A stretch of 64,000 nucleotides of DNA from Dentipellis sp. KUC8613 (taxonomy: Eukaryota > Basidiomycota > Agaricomycetes > Russulales > Hericiaceae), in contig NSJX01000089.1 of the NCBI GenBank assembly GCA_002286715.1, positions 1-64,000 on the forward strand, written 5' to 3'. Under the pieces are notes generated by a model that made no database searches, was not told where the DNA came from, and was given only the letters and a program-made list of their open reading frames with translations. A program made the translations under genes and the position numbers. Positions 37,451 through 48,644 of the stretch are shown here, in pieces. Every line of letters starts with the position of its first letter. Positions within the stretch are counted from its first letter, which is position 1.

Positions 37451-38645
37451 CAAGCGCCCGTATCAACACCAAAACCGATGACGTCACCCAAAATCACGCC
37501 CGCAAGCGCCCAAATCACGCCTCCGAGTTGCTCACCCGAAAATCCCAGTCACCGCTCCCTCAGTATCCCTTCCTTACCTCCCCCGACGCTCGCTGTTCTT
37601 CACCAATCTCTCGCGAACGCACGCTGCTCGTTTCATTCGGACGTTTGTCCAGAACCAGAACCAGAAAACTCGCAAGCGACCAGCAGGCTGACTGTGTGCG
37701 CGCGGAGGCTGGCACCGCACCGCGCAGGTCTCCGATTTTTTCCTTATTTCTCTCCACCCACCCACCCACCCACCTCTACTCCCTACTCTCACTCTCCCAC
37801 TCTCCCTCCCACTCCCTCTCACTCACTCACTCACACACTCTCTCAAAAGAAAAACCCTCCAAATCCTATCATACAACACCCCCAACAAAAAAAGGTACAG
37901 GCAGAACGGAGCAAAACACTAAACACTAAACACGGAACACCGAATGCTAAACACGGAACACTGAACTGAACGAGCAAATCAAAAAAAATCAAGCAGGCAA
38001 TAATGAATACCGTAAGTAGATCGGGGTGGGACGCGGGTGGACGGGGATGGGCGGGCGGGGGCTGACAGGACGCGAGCGGAGGGTGGAAAGTGAAGGTGAA
38101 GGTGAGTAAGTACATTGACGGAGACGAGGCGGCCCACGTCCCGCATCCGCGTCCGCGTCCCGCGCCCGAGCGAGCGAGCGCATATAGTCCGAAGGCAGCA
38201 TGTGGTATGGCGGCAGCAGCGGCGGCGTACGTATATATACAGGTGAGGATGCATCGGATCCGTGTTCGTGGGGTCGTGTTCGGGGGTCGTGGGTCGTGAG
38301 CGGGCGGCAGGCGGGCGGTTGGGTGGGTGGATGGGGAGTTGACGCGGAGAGTAGCGATGTTCAGGCGGGGGGGTTAACAGATACAGCAGAACGGACGGAA
38401 AAGAGCAAAATCCAGGCACGAACGGAAGCGAGGAACGAGGAAGGAAGAGGGAAGGGCTGAAAAAGCGGTATCATCAGGTCGCGGGCATCCAAATCCGAAT
38501 CCAAATCCAAATCCAAATCAGAGCAACGGGCAGGCAGGGGGAGAACGCGGGGGGGGGGGAGGCCAAGCAACCAGCGGGCATTTTGAGTAATTTTGCATTT
38601 TGCATTTGCGTCGTGCGTTTGCGTTTTGGCAGACGTCCGCCGCGC
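37451..38645. other. 3' flank of the bHLH gene with low-complexity tracts
   Basis: No gene. The region holds a CACC/CT-rich tract at 37738-37853, short AC-rich repeats at 37915-37970, an AATCCA-type run at 38488-38520 and a G run of about 11 at 38549-38559. From here to about 55.6 kb the base composition and repeat density differ visibly from the left part of the window. Confidence 0.55.
37738..37853. repeat. Pyrimidine-rich low-complexity tract with (CCCA)n
   Basis: About 115 bp made almost only of C, T and A on the plus strand, beginning with a CCCA repeat and continuing with CTC, CACT and TCACTCAC runs. Confidence 0.8.
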
Positions 38646-40690
38646 TCACTCGCTATCGCGCATCCCGCCGTCCTCCTCCTTCACAACGACGTCCTCCTTC
38701 CCGCCGGGCCCCCGCCTCCTCGCGCGCCCGCGCTCCACCGCATTCCCGCCGTCCTCGACCTCCATCTCCATCTCCATCAGCTCGCCGTCGTCCTCGAGCA
38801 CGCCCGCAAGGCGGCCCGCGCCCTCGTCCTCGTGCAGCATCAGCTCGGAGCCCGCCGTGCTCTTCTCGTCGCCCGACACGGACCCGGACCCGGACGACCC
38901 GCGGAACGCGGACAGCTGCGCCTCGAGCTCGCGGTTGCGCGACGCCTGCGCGGACACGAGCTGCTGCAGGTACCTGCCGACGCATCATCATCATCATCAT
39001 CAGCCCCGATCCAGCACGGCGATATAAGTCTTCGACGCACCGGATGTAGTCGACGCTCTTGCGCAGGATCATGCCCTTGTTCGCCTTGACGGCGCCGTCG
39101 GGGCCCGCCGCGCTCGACGCGGCGCCGGGCGATGTGGGGTCCTTGCCGTCGTCGGCCGAGGGCGACGCCGGCGCGGGCAGCTGGGGCACCAGATTGCCCG
39201 CGATGATGTCGTCCGGGGTCGGCGACGTGGGCGCTTGCGACGCTGCGCACGCACCGCACAATCAGCACCAGCACACACGCCACGCCAAAATCCGCGCAAG
39301 GCGGCAGGGAGGAAAGGAGGGGAACGTACCGGCGCCGTCGAGCAGGCACTCGGGGATGAGCGTCGCGAGCTCGCTGATCTTCTCGTTGATGTTGTCGCGC
39401 CGCCGGCGCTCGACCGCGTTGTGCGACTCGCGCCGCCGGCGCCGCTTCTCGTTCGCGAGCATCGCTCTGCGCGCGCGAGGCGGAGGGGGGGTTCGTGAGC
39501 ACCCCGCGTGCGCATCGAGGAGGAAAGAAACGGGGAGGCACTCACTGCTTCGTCGCGGCGTCGAGCGAGCCGCCCTGCGCGCCCGCGGGCGCGACGGGGC
39601 TCTCGAGCCCCATGCCGAGGTCCTTCGGGCTCACGCCCACGCCGCCCTGCGTGCCAAAGCTGCCGTACGCGGTGCCGTGGCCGAGGCTCTCGGGCGTGGG
39701 CAGGTTGTACTCGCTCCCGCCGTTCTGGTGCGAGGAGCCGGGCGCGGCGAACCAGGGCGCGGCGCTGCCGTTGGCGCCGCCGCCGCCGCCGAGGGAGTGC
39801 ATCGAGAGCGGGGAGACGGGCAGCGTCGGCGTGCCGCCGTTCCCGTTGCCGTTGGCGCGCGAGTGCGAGTGCGAGGGGATGACGATCGCGTGCGGGTGGT
39901 GCCGCGGGGGCGACGCGCTGGAGATGGAGCCGCGCTTGGCGCGCGAGGTGCGTGCGGGCCCGCCGTGCGTGCTCGGTGGCCCGGGCTCGGTGGGCTGGCG
40001 GGAGCGCGAGCGCGAGCGGCCGGAGGGCGAGGGCGTGTGGTGGGTGCGGTACTGCGCGTCGATCGCCTGGGAGGAGGACGAGTACGAGGCGGGGTCGTGG
40101 GGGTCGTAGCGGAGGGAGGAGGAGAGCGCGGGGAGGGTCGAGTTGAAGTGCGGGGGCGGGCCGGAGGCGGAGGTGGGGGAGTAGCTGTCGGTGGCGGAGG
40201 AGGTGTGGAAGGACGAGGGGTGGGCGAGCGGGGGCAGGTCGGGGCGGTGGGAGATGGTGTACTGCTGCGGATGGTGGTGGTGGGAGCTGGAGAAGGAGGT
40301 CGGGGCGGAGATGTCGAAGATGTTGTGGCGGTAGCCCTGGGTGTCGTAGCCGTTCGGCTGGGACTGGGACGGCTGGTGGTGGTCGAGGTCGGGGGAATGG
40401 GTCGAGCGCTCGTTGGACTGGTGGTGGGCGTGGGGCGGGGGGGAGTGGGCCATGAGGCTCGCGAGCTCGTCGGAGAAGTCCATGCTCGGGGGTGCGGGGT
40501 CGCCGGGCGCGGCGGCGGTCTTGGGGCGGAAGGGGTCGGGGAGGAAGTGGGGGATGAAGATGTTGGCGGGGTCGAAGGGGCCGTTGGCGTTGTTCGGGGG
40601 CGGGGAGGGATTTGAGGGCGGGGGAGACGGGAGGTGGAAGCCCTCCTGGCGGACCTGGGGCTTGTAGGATGTGGACGAGAAGAAGGACAT
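38646..40690 (-). CDS. bHLH-leucine zipper transcription factor
   Basis: A nuclear DNA-binding protein, starting MSFFSSTSYKPQVRQEGFHL. A ~380-residue N-terminal region rich in Ser, Pro, His and Gly is likely regulatory. Next comes the basic region and helix 1 (RRRRRESHNAVERRRRDNI then NEKISELATLIPECL), with the class-B His, Glu and Arg contacts for CANNTG/E-box DNA. Helix 2 is ANKGMILRKSVDYIRYLQQL, running into a zipper (SAQASRNRELEAQLSAF). An acidic tail ends GGMRDSE with TGA at 38646-38648. The helices are separated by about 53 extra residues, encoded largely by their own exon. The intron before YLQQL contains an ATG/CAT triplet repeat (38981-39002). It resembles the USF/TFE type, and I cannot name an orthologue. 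Confidence 0.9.
38981..39002. repeat. (CAT)n microsatellite in a bHLH intron
   Basis: Seven CAT triplets on the plus strand, inside the intron between the DYIR and YLQQL exons. Confidence 0.85.
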
Positions 40691-42083
40691 GGCGGGGATC
40701 GGGCAGTCGCAGAGGCTTGCGCGGGGACTTATGAGGGCCTCTCGCCTGCCCGGCCCTCGGTCCGCCTGCCCCGCCTGCGCTCCTGGGGTCCCCCGGTCCA
40801 CGCTCTCAACACACCACAACACGGCCTCCCCCTTGGCGCCCCATAAGGCACACCCCCGCCTCCCTCGCCCGATCCCTGCCGCCGGCCGACGCGCCCAATC
40901 CCCGACGCCCCATTCCCCACCCATCCCCGTCCCCGACGTCGACGCCCCCGTCCGCGGTCAGATGCCCTCCCCCCGCCCAATTTCAAACACCCACGGCGAT
41001 ACCGGCGATACACCCTCCCTGCCCCCCAGGCGCGCGCCGCGCCGCGCCACGTTCTTTTCATTTATGCACCGTACGCATGTACATACGTGCGTCGGGGATC
41101 GAGCGATGTACGTGTACGTGTACGCCGGCTGCCGGCCGGTATGAACTCGAATGGAGATGTGTGATGTGCTCGCTGGTACGTACGAACGCGCGATGCGGCG
41201 CATCTGCTCCCCGGGAGATCATGGATCTCGCGAGTGCGATTCAGAGTGCGGGGTAGCCTCAGCGCGGGCCAGTGATACACCGGGGGTTCCGCTACCGTTA
41301 ACGTTGTGGGGTGCACGTCAAATCGGCGTTGACTCGACGGACGTGCTTGTTCGACGCAGCACAGAACGCCGACCCCGGCCATCCGACGCAGCACAGAACG
41401 AGAACCAGCACGGAAGCAAGCATAAGCACTCTGACTGCGCCTCTACTCAAGCGAGCCATCCAGCCATCCAGCCACGAAGCATGGCACCCAATCGAAATCG
41501 CAATCGCAAGAACATCCGACTCGAGGCATAACTTACATACATATACACATACATGCATACGAGCAATCGACATTCGAATGCCTTCCAATTCCACTTCCAA
41601 TCCCTCCACCCGCCTCCACACGCCGACCTGCAGAATCCAGATCCAGATTCCCATTCGCAGACCGCAGACCGCGCAGACCGCAGCACGAAGGCTGGTGCTC
41701 ACGCGAAGACGAAGGTCAAGATGAAGGGAAGATGAACGGGAAGGGGCTTCTGTGACTCGCAGCAGCAGCAAGGCCGGCACGATAAGGTGCGATAGCGGCG
41801 GCGGCGGCTAGCGGTCCAGCAGAGATGAAGGAAGATGGGAGCAGGGACGGACGGACGGACGGGGACAACGAGGCGGCGAGTGGCGCGGGCTAGGGTGAGG
41901 AGGTGTAATATGCGATGGGCGATGGGCGATGGGAGATGGGAGATAAGATAGCTGGGTGAGTGGGTGGGTAGATGGAGATTGTCAGTGTCCCTATCAGTAT
42001 CAGTATCGGCGTCGGCGTCGGTGTCAGTTACACTCGAGTCGTTGTGCTTCCTAAGCTGCGCGCGAGTTCTGAGTTCCGAGCTG

Positions 42084-42124
42084 CGAGTCGCAGTCGCAGT
42101 CGCAGCCGCAGCCGTAGCCGCAGC
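42084..42124. repeat. Hexanucleotide repeat (CGCAGT/CGCAGC)n
   Basis: About seven imperfect hexamers in a row, shifting from AGTCGC to AGCCGC and AGCCGT. Confidence 0.8.
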
Positions 42125-42493
42125 ACGAGCGCACCTACAAAACACCGAATACCAAACGTCTTCAAAAATCCAAAGGACCAAAAGACCACGGTCCCACCCA
42201 CCCATTTACCTACGTAACTAACACCCGACCAACCCAGACCCAACACAGACCGACAAAATTAACCAAACACCCACCTACACCCACCTCTGCACCGCACCAC
42301 GAGGCTCACACCCCTACCCACCCCCGCATGACGCCATCCCCATCTTCACCTACACCTACACCTAGGCCTCCATCCAGCCGCACTCGCCCCGCACGTATGA
42401 GTGCGCCCGGGCCGCGCGCCTCCGCCCGCACGTCAAACCCGCAACCTAAATGCAGGGGACAGAACCCCGAGCCCCGAGTCCGGAACCTAAACG

Positions 42494-42530
42494 CAGCGAA
42501 CAGAACACAGAACACAGAACACAGAACCCC
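42494..42530. repeat. (ACAGAAC)n short tandem repeat
   Basis: Four to five units around AACAGAACACAGAACAC, with a period of about 8. Confidence 0.75.
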
Positions 42531-43155
42531 AGACCAAAGCAGAACGCGCGCGAGCCGCCGCATCCCCGCTCGGTCCCGCGAAGCTTCGTGCATAATGCTC
42601 GCATGGATTCGTAGGGTTGGGTGCGCGTTTGCTCGTACGCCGCGGCCGTATACGGTATACGGATACGTAACCACGACCGCGTCCGTTAAGTCGTGCGGAT
42701 TGAGATGGTAAGGTCACGCGCCCGACGATCTAGGTAAGTAAGAGCAGCTGGAGGCGTCCATGCGCAGATCAGCGTGAGGTTATGAATTAGGATTAGGGTG
42801 ATAACTGGAACTGGCACTCGCACTGGGATTGGGACGACGCACCAATACCAGCGACTATTGCCCCCGCCACGGATATAACCCCATCCCATCTCACCCCAGC
42901 GCCCAAATTTGAGTTTGAGTTTACCTTTGCACATGCTCTCCTCAACATGCAGCATGCTATCAACGGCACGCATGCACGTACGGGACGGACGGACGGGATG
43001 AGATGCAGGGCAATCGCGAAGGCGAGCTCGAGATGCGTGGACGCTAGTGAGATGCGTGGCTGGTGAGATGCGGAGCTCCGAGTCCCGTCGCGAAACGCGT
43101 CCCAGGGTGGCCTGCGTCCCCGCGCGTTCCGTCTACCGTCTTCCGTGTTTTGTGA

Positions 43156-43180
43156 TTCGTGGTTCGTGGTTCGTGGTTCG
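43156..43180. repeat. (TTCGTGG)n heptamer repeat
   Basis: Three and a half units of TTCGTGG. Confidence 0.8.
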
Positions 43181-44660
43181 ATATGCGGGGGGGAGATAAC
43201 TGATAACCGACAGAAGATAGGCGACAGGGGAGGGGCGCGCGGAGGTAAGCAAGAAGGAAGGCGGGCGAGACGAGGGTGGGACAACGCAACGGTGGGACGC
43301 ACGGGCGGCATATAGGTAAATTGCAGAATGCTGATCGCAGGCCGGTACCGCGACAACTTTACGGTTCTGCTTCGATGCGATTGCGATGCGCGGGGCCGGC
43401 GAGCCTGAGGAAGGCAACTTGTGTGTTCCTAGATGGTAGTTCTGAGCTCTGCGTCGAGTTCTACGCCCTGAGAACGGTGTGCGAGTCGCAGGTGGGGAGC
43501 CTGAGCCGTAAATTTGAAGACCAGCACCAGCGGACGAAGAGCCAGATTAATCGCAGACGATAGCCAGAGACGTAGGATAAAAACCGAGGTAAAGACGGGA
43601 CGCAGACAAACCAGACCGCACGGCACGAATGCCCCAGCACGAAAACACGCGAAACACCAAAGAGAAGGGGGACGATCCGTTGACGCGAGTCGGAGCGAGC
43701 TGCAAAGACACACAATCAATCAGCCAGGAACGAAGGATACGACGCACCCCGCGGACGACCTCAACAAAGCAAAAGGCAAAATCGAGGGACGCGGAGAAGA
43801 GAAGTCGCAAAGGATGGGAGTGTGCACTGGCACTGCGACGGAAATAGTCGCGTCTTGCGTCTTGCGGAGCCGCACGGGGCAGCGGGTAGACTCGGGTGTT
43901 CGTGCGCGTGCGGGTGTTCGTGCGGATGAGCCAATTGGCTCTCGGACTCAGGGCCAGGCTACCAAAGTTGCGCCAATCATCGGCACGCTACACTGGAGCT
44001 GATCCATACCGTGGCTGGCACTGGCATGGGAACTCGCAGACCCGCAAACCATAAACGAAACGCGTTGATAGCACCGGCAGCGGGCGCCGCGCGACTCAGG
44101 CTCGGCCTCGGACGCCAGAGGCTTCGCATAGGCTCCGAGGTGTTAATATCGCCGCAGAAGGATGCGCGAAGTCGAAGTCGAAGTTGGCCGCGCGCCGGGC
44201 GTGTTCAGATATCATGGCTTGATAGGAGGCAGGTCGACGGGCGGGGTGGATGCCAGATATGTACGACACGAGGAGCAGAGCAGAGCAGAGCCTGAACGAC
44301 TCAGACCGAGCGCGCGGGGAACAGAGCAGAACGAGAATGCCGGCACCGTCACCTCCTAGAATGGAAACCAGCACCTCGACGGACGTGGCTGCTGGCAAGC
44401 CAATGAACCGCGAACGACTTACGAGAACGCGAGCATCAGGCACGCCCACATAGTCTCAGCTCCTCGGAGCACCACGACGGCTGGAGCTGGAGCTGGAGCT
44501 GCACAAAGTCCGCGCGATGAAGGCACTTGGGCTGCCAGGTGGTGGTGGAGCCCTTCACCGACCCCGCATCGAATTCGAATTCGAAGCACCGAGATTCAGG
44601 GAATCAGGGAATCAGGCACGCGAGCGGGGCCGGTAGTGGTAGCGGTGACGGCAGCAAGTC

Positions 44661-44777
44661 GACGGCAGCTTTGAAGGTAAGTGACGGCAGCTTTGAAGGT
44701 AACGGCAGCTTTGAAAGTAACGGCAGCTTTGGACTTGAAGGTAACGGCAGCTTGTGAGGTAACGGCAGCTTTGCAGC
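44661..44777. repeat. Minisatellite, 18-bp core, six copies
   Basis: The core TAACGGCAGCTTTGAAGG recurs six times. CGGCAG occurs at 44663, 44685, 44703, 44721, 44745 and 44763, so spacings are 22, 18, 18, 24 and 18 bp. Most spacings are multiples of 6, and the copies differ by one to a few bases. Confidence 0.85.
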
Positions 44778-45837
44778 AAAGACGCAAACGCCAGGCGCTC
44801 GGCACTCAAGATGAACAGAGACGGGCGCCGACTCATTGACAGAACGTCGACAGACAGCGAAGCCTACGAAGCCCAACTTGAAGTCCGAACTTGACGTTAA
44901 CGTTGACAGCGAGTGATGGATAGAGACGGGCGCCGGGCGTCGAGCGTCGACAGCGAAGACGGATGCGGGGGTGAGGAGTGATGTGATATGTTATGATGGC
45001 CACAGCAAAGCCCATTCGAGATGACACTCAAGGGAGTCCGACGGGTAGAGCTGGAGCCTCTGAGGCTCAGGCGACTCCGACGGCTGAGGCCTGCGAATTG
45101 GAAGCCAGCGCGAGGCCATCGGTGCATGCGGCTGCCCAGTGCCCGGTGCCGGCATGTATATAATTGCATACGCACGTAGGATGATAGAGGCGGGGTGTAG
45201 ACGCGCGGAGGATGTTAGAGGTGTTTATTGGGGAGTGTTCGGTGCGGTCGGCATTGTATCGTGGTCGTGAGCGTGAGTGCAACGGGCGGTTTGTTTATTG
45301 CGTCGCTGCGTCAATGTGTAGCTGTGGCCCTGAACGCGAACTTCGAAGTCAGCAACCATCAATACTGCTCACTAGTATATGCTCTAGAAAACAGAGTCAG
45401 TTACAGTACATCGACGGATGCATCAAGTGAAACAAAGCACTTACCTCCTCAATCCCCGCCGCATCCTCCAAGTCCACCGCGCGTCCTCCAAGTCGCGCGC
45501 AGCATCCCGCAACTGTCAGATATTCACGTTTACGGCGTACACGGTCTGGGAAGAAAGTCAATCGCAAAACACCAAACACCAGCCGTATCACCGTAAAACA
45601 CCCACCTCGGTCCTCGACGCGTCCACCGCGCGCGCAGCATCCCAGCACCCACCCTCCCACCCTCCCAGTCCATAGACCGAGGCCGGCCACCTTGACGTAG
45701 GACGCATCACATTGACATCGAGCTATGACGCCGACGCCGGCGCCAACGCCAGCGTCGAACTTTGAATCCGGGACACCAAATAGCCAGAGAACCCAGGACC
45801 TACCTTGAAGCGAACCAAACGCCCCGCTCGTCAGCAC

Positions 45838-45900
45838 CACCACAAACACAACACCAATCCCAGAAACAAAAACAGAAACAAAAACAGAAATAGAAATAGG
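45838..45900. repeat. A-rich (ACAGAA/ACAAAA)n repeat
   Basis: An imperfect run of CAGAAACAAAAA-like units that drifts to AGAAATAG. Confidence 0.7.
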
Positions 45901-46957
45901 AGCCTCCCCCCCCTCCCGCCTTACCCATCCATCCCCGACCCGCCTCGGCACCCTCCTCCAACGCCACAACGCCACAACGCTCGCGCTCAAGCAGGATATG
46001 TGCAGATCCTGCTTACGCCCGTCCCTCCGTCCCCCGCATCCGCGCTTCGGACCCGCCGCGCCCGATCTTGTATAATGTAATGTAATGTAATGGAGTGGAG
46101 GCGGGTGAGAGCGTTGCCGGCGGCTTACGAGCTCGAGCTCGAGTTGCCAAGGGAAGGGTGCTATTGACGTCGTGCGTGAATCATCTATGGCTTGCCCCTA
46201 TTCGCCCAACGACCAACGAGCCGCGCAGCCGCAGCGACAGCGACAGTGAGTACATCTCATCACCAGCCCGACGCGACGCAAGGCAGATGATGCGCACGCG
46301 ATGCGGGGAAGCAAACCAGGGTCCAACCATCTTCCATCCTCTTTACCTTTTACCCCGCATCGCACCGACCCCACACTGCACCCCACGCGGCAGCTCGTGT
46401 CACATGTCACATGGTGCGGGGTACGGGGTACGGTAACAAATGCGGGGTAAGGGTAAGGAGGAACGCAGAATCAGATGCGGGGTAAATGCAAAATGCCAAG
46501 TACCAAATGCCAAGTAACAAATGGTAATTATAAATGATCAATGAAAAGCCCAGACTCGACTCGACTCGACGCGCGCGTGGGGTAAATGAATAAATGAGTG
46601 AGGAAGGAAGGAATTAAACAGAGTTTCGTCTCCCGCGGGCGCGGCGATCGGGCGATCGAGGTCGAGAGGGCGCGTGCGGGACAAGACTGACGAGACGAGA
46701 CTGGGACAAGGCGGGGTGGCAGGGTTGGTATGCAGAGGGGGAACGAGGGCGGGTAGGTGGGGTATCAGAGTAGCCGGGCCCGGTGAACGTTATGGGGTAT
46801 AATAGGATCTAGGCGCGGTGCTTGCGGCAAATGCGCATGCGGGCTGTAAATGCGACGTCGAGTGTGATTGACTCGACGCGATGCGACGCAACAGCGTTCC
46901 ATTCCAACCCATCCCATGCCACATGCAAAGACCTGAGACTGAGCTTCAGAAGCGCGC

Positions 46958-46982
46958 CAATCCCAATCCCAATCCCAATCCC
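46958..46982. repeat. (CAATCC)n hexamer repeat
   Basis: Four units of AATCCC/CAATCC. Confidence 0.8.
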
Positions 46983-48617
46983 GTCGCACCTCCGCAAATA
47001 CGTAAATACGTAAAAGAGTCAAGACTGAGTACTGAGGCGCGGGGGCAATAGCTATAGCGAGCGCCAGCGCCAGTTTACGCGTTACGTACGCACGCGGTGG
47101 GCGCATCTGAATCGAAACTCAAACATATGCCATGAAGCTTGAAGCTTGAAGGCGGAAAATGGACGTAGAACCGCAAACGCCGAGCACGCACACGCAAAAA
47201 CCGAAATCCACAGCCGCTCGAGGGGGGAGGGGGGGTGCGCGTCGGAGCCGAACGCGCAAGCCAAAGCCAAAGCCAAAGCCGACACCGAGCCGCGCCGGGA
47301 CAGGCAGGCAACATGTACACAGAATTCGAAGACGAACAATCGAGATGTTCGCTGTCCAGTCATCAGGGCTGGGTGTGTTGTTTGCGCGGGGTGGGGGGTG
47401 TTTGTATGTTTGTCTGCCTGCGTGTTAACGTTTGTCTGCCGGGTGCCATGCGGTCCTAGGCCTCCGATTCGCCGGGCCGCCGGGGGCTGCAGGTGCTTAT
47501 TACATGTACGCGCGCGATTCTGGGGCAGGGGCTGCAGATGTGGAGGGATGCGCTCGCGAGGCACGGGGGATCGAAGCGGGCGATGGTAACATGTGCTACG
47601 AGCTTAGTTCCGCGGACGAGCTACCAGTGGGGAAACGAAGGGAAGGGAAGGAGGTCGACGAGTACTGGGCCCGGTAGGTGCGTAGGTGCGTAGGATCTTC
47701 GTCGACTGACGTCTGTGCTGCAGGGCCGTAGTTAGCCCGCCATTCTGTCTGCCTGCTTGCTTGCCTCAGGAGCAACCGGCCGCGGTCCCCTGCGATCGAA
47801 TCGATAACACGTATGTATAGCGCACGCATCCGCGTATCTCCATCCGAGCAATGTCCGCCCACAGGCGGGGATGAGGACGAGGCTGGGGACGAAGATGGAG
47901 ATGAAGATGAAGATGGAGATGGGGGCAGAGCAGACGCGCAGGAGGGGGGGAGAGGAGAGGGGACGGGCGGCGAGCCGCGGGGGCGCCAGCGCCCGCTTGG
48001 AGCGGGGCTGATCAGAACAGAATGCGGGTGTTCCATCAGACGCTGGCCAGCGGGGTGCGCTCTGCGTCTCGGATCCGGGGTTGTCTTCGTCTGCGTCTGC
48101 ATCTACGTTGCATTTGCCTGTAACTGTAACTCTCCGTCGGCTGTCATCGTCGCTGTCACCGTCGCCGCCGTCGCCGCCACCGTCGCGCTAGCCAGCGTGC
48201 GCGCGCAAGGTGGGGTGCACACGTTGTGGGGATGACGTAGAAGGCGATGAGGGCGCAGCCAGATCGAGGCGGATCTTGCGGGGAGGGAATTAGAATTGAT
48301 GCCGCCGCGTTGATGGACGTGGGGCCCCACACATCCACGGCTCTACCCTTCTCGCGCGCCCCCTCCCCGACCCGCGCCCCCTGCCACCACCCATCCATCG
48401 GTCCATGGACCGCCCCGTCCGTCCGCCAATCCAATCCGCACACCAGCGTATGAGCTTACTTACCCTGATGGCGCCCATCCTTCTTCCCCGACCGACGCCA
48501 ATGGACGCCGCCGGTGATCTGCCAATGCAGCGCGGGCGGCGGCGGGTGGGTCCGTATGCGGGTGCGCCGGCGGTGGCGCTGATGTTGCCAAGCGCGGGTG
48601 AGGATACGACAGGAGAG

Positions 48618-48644
48618 GTAGGTATGCAGGTAGGTAGGTAGGCG
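48618..48644. repeat. (GTAG)n tetramer repeat
   Basis: GTAGGTATGCAGGTAGGTAGG-type imperfect run. Confidence 0.75.

Noticed and set aside
39059..40615. 518-codon plus-strand ORF antisense to the bHLH gene
   Set aside because: It is an open shadow frame of GC-rich, Ser/Pro/Gly-rich coding sequence. Its Arg/Gly/Ala/Val composition has no domain, and the minus-strand gene explains the region.
42780..42800. TTAGGG-like text suggesting a telomere repeat
   Set aside because: Only one or two isolated units (TTAGGATTAGGG) occur, with no array.
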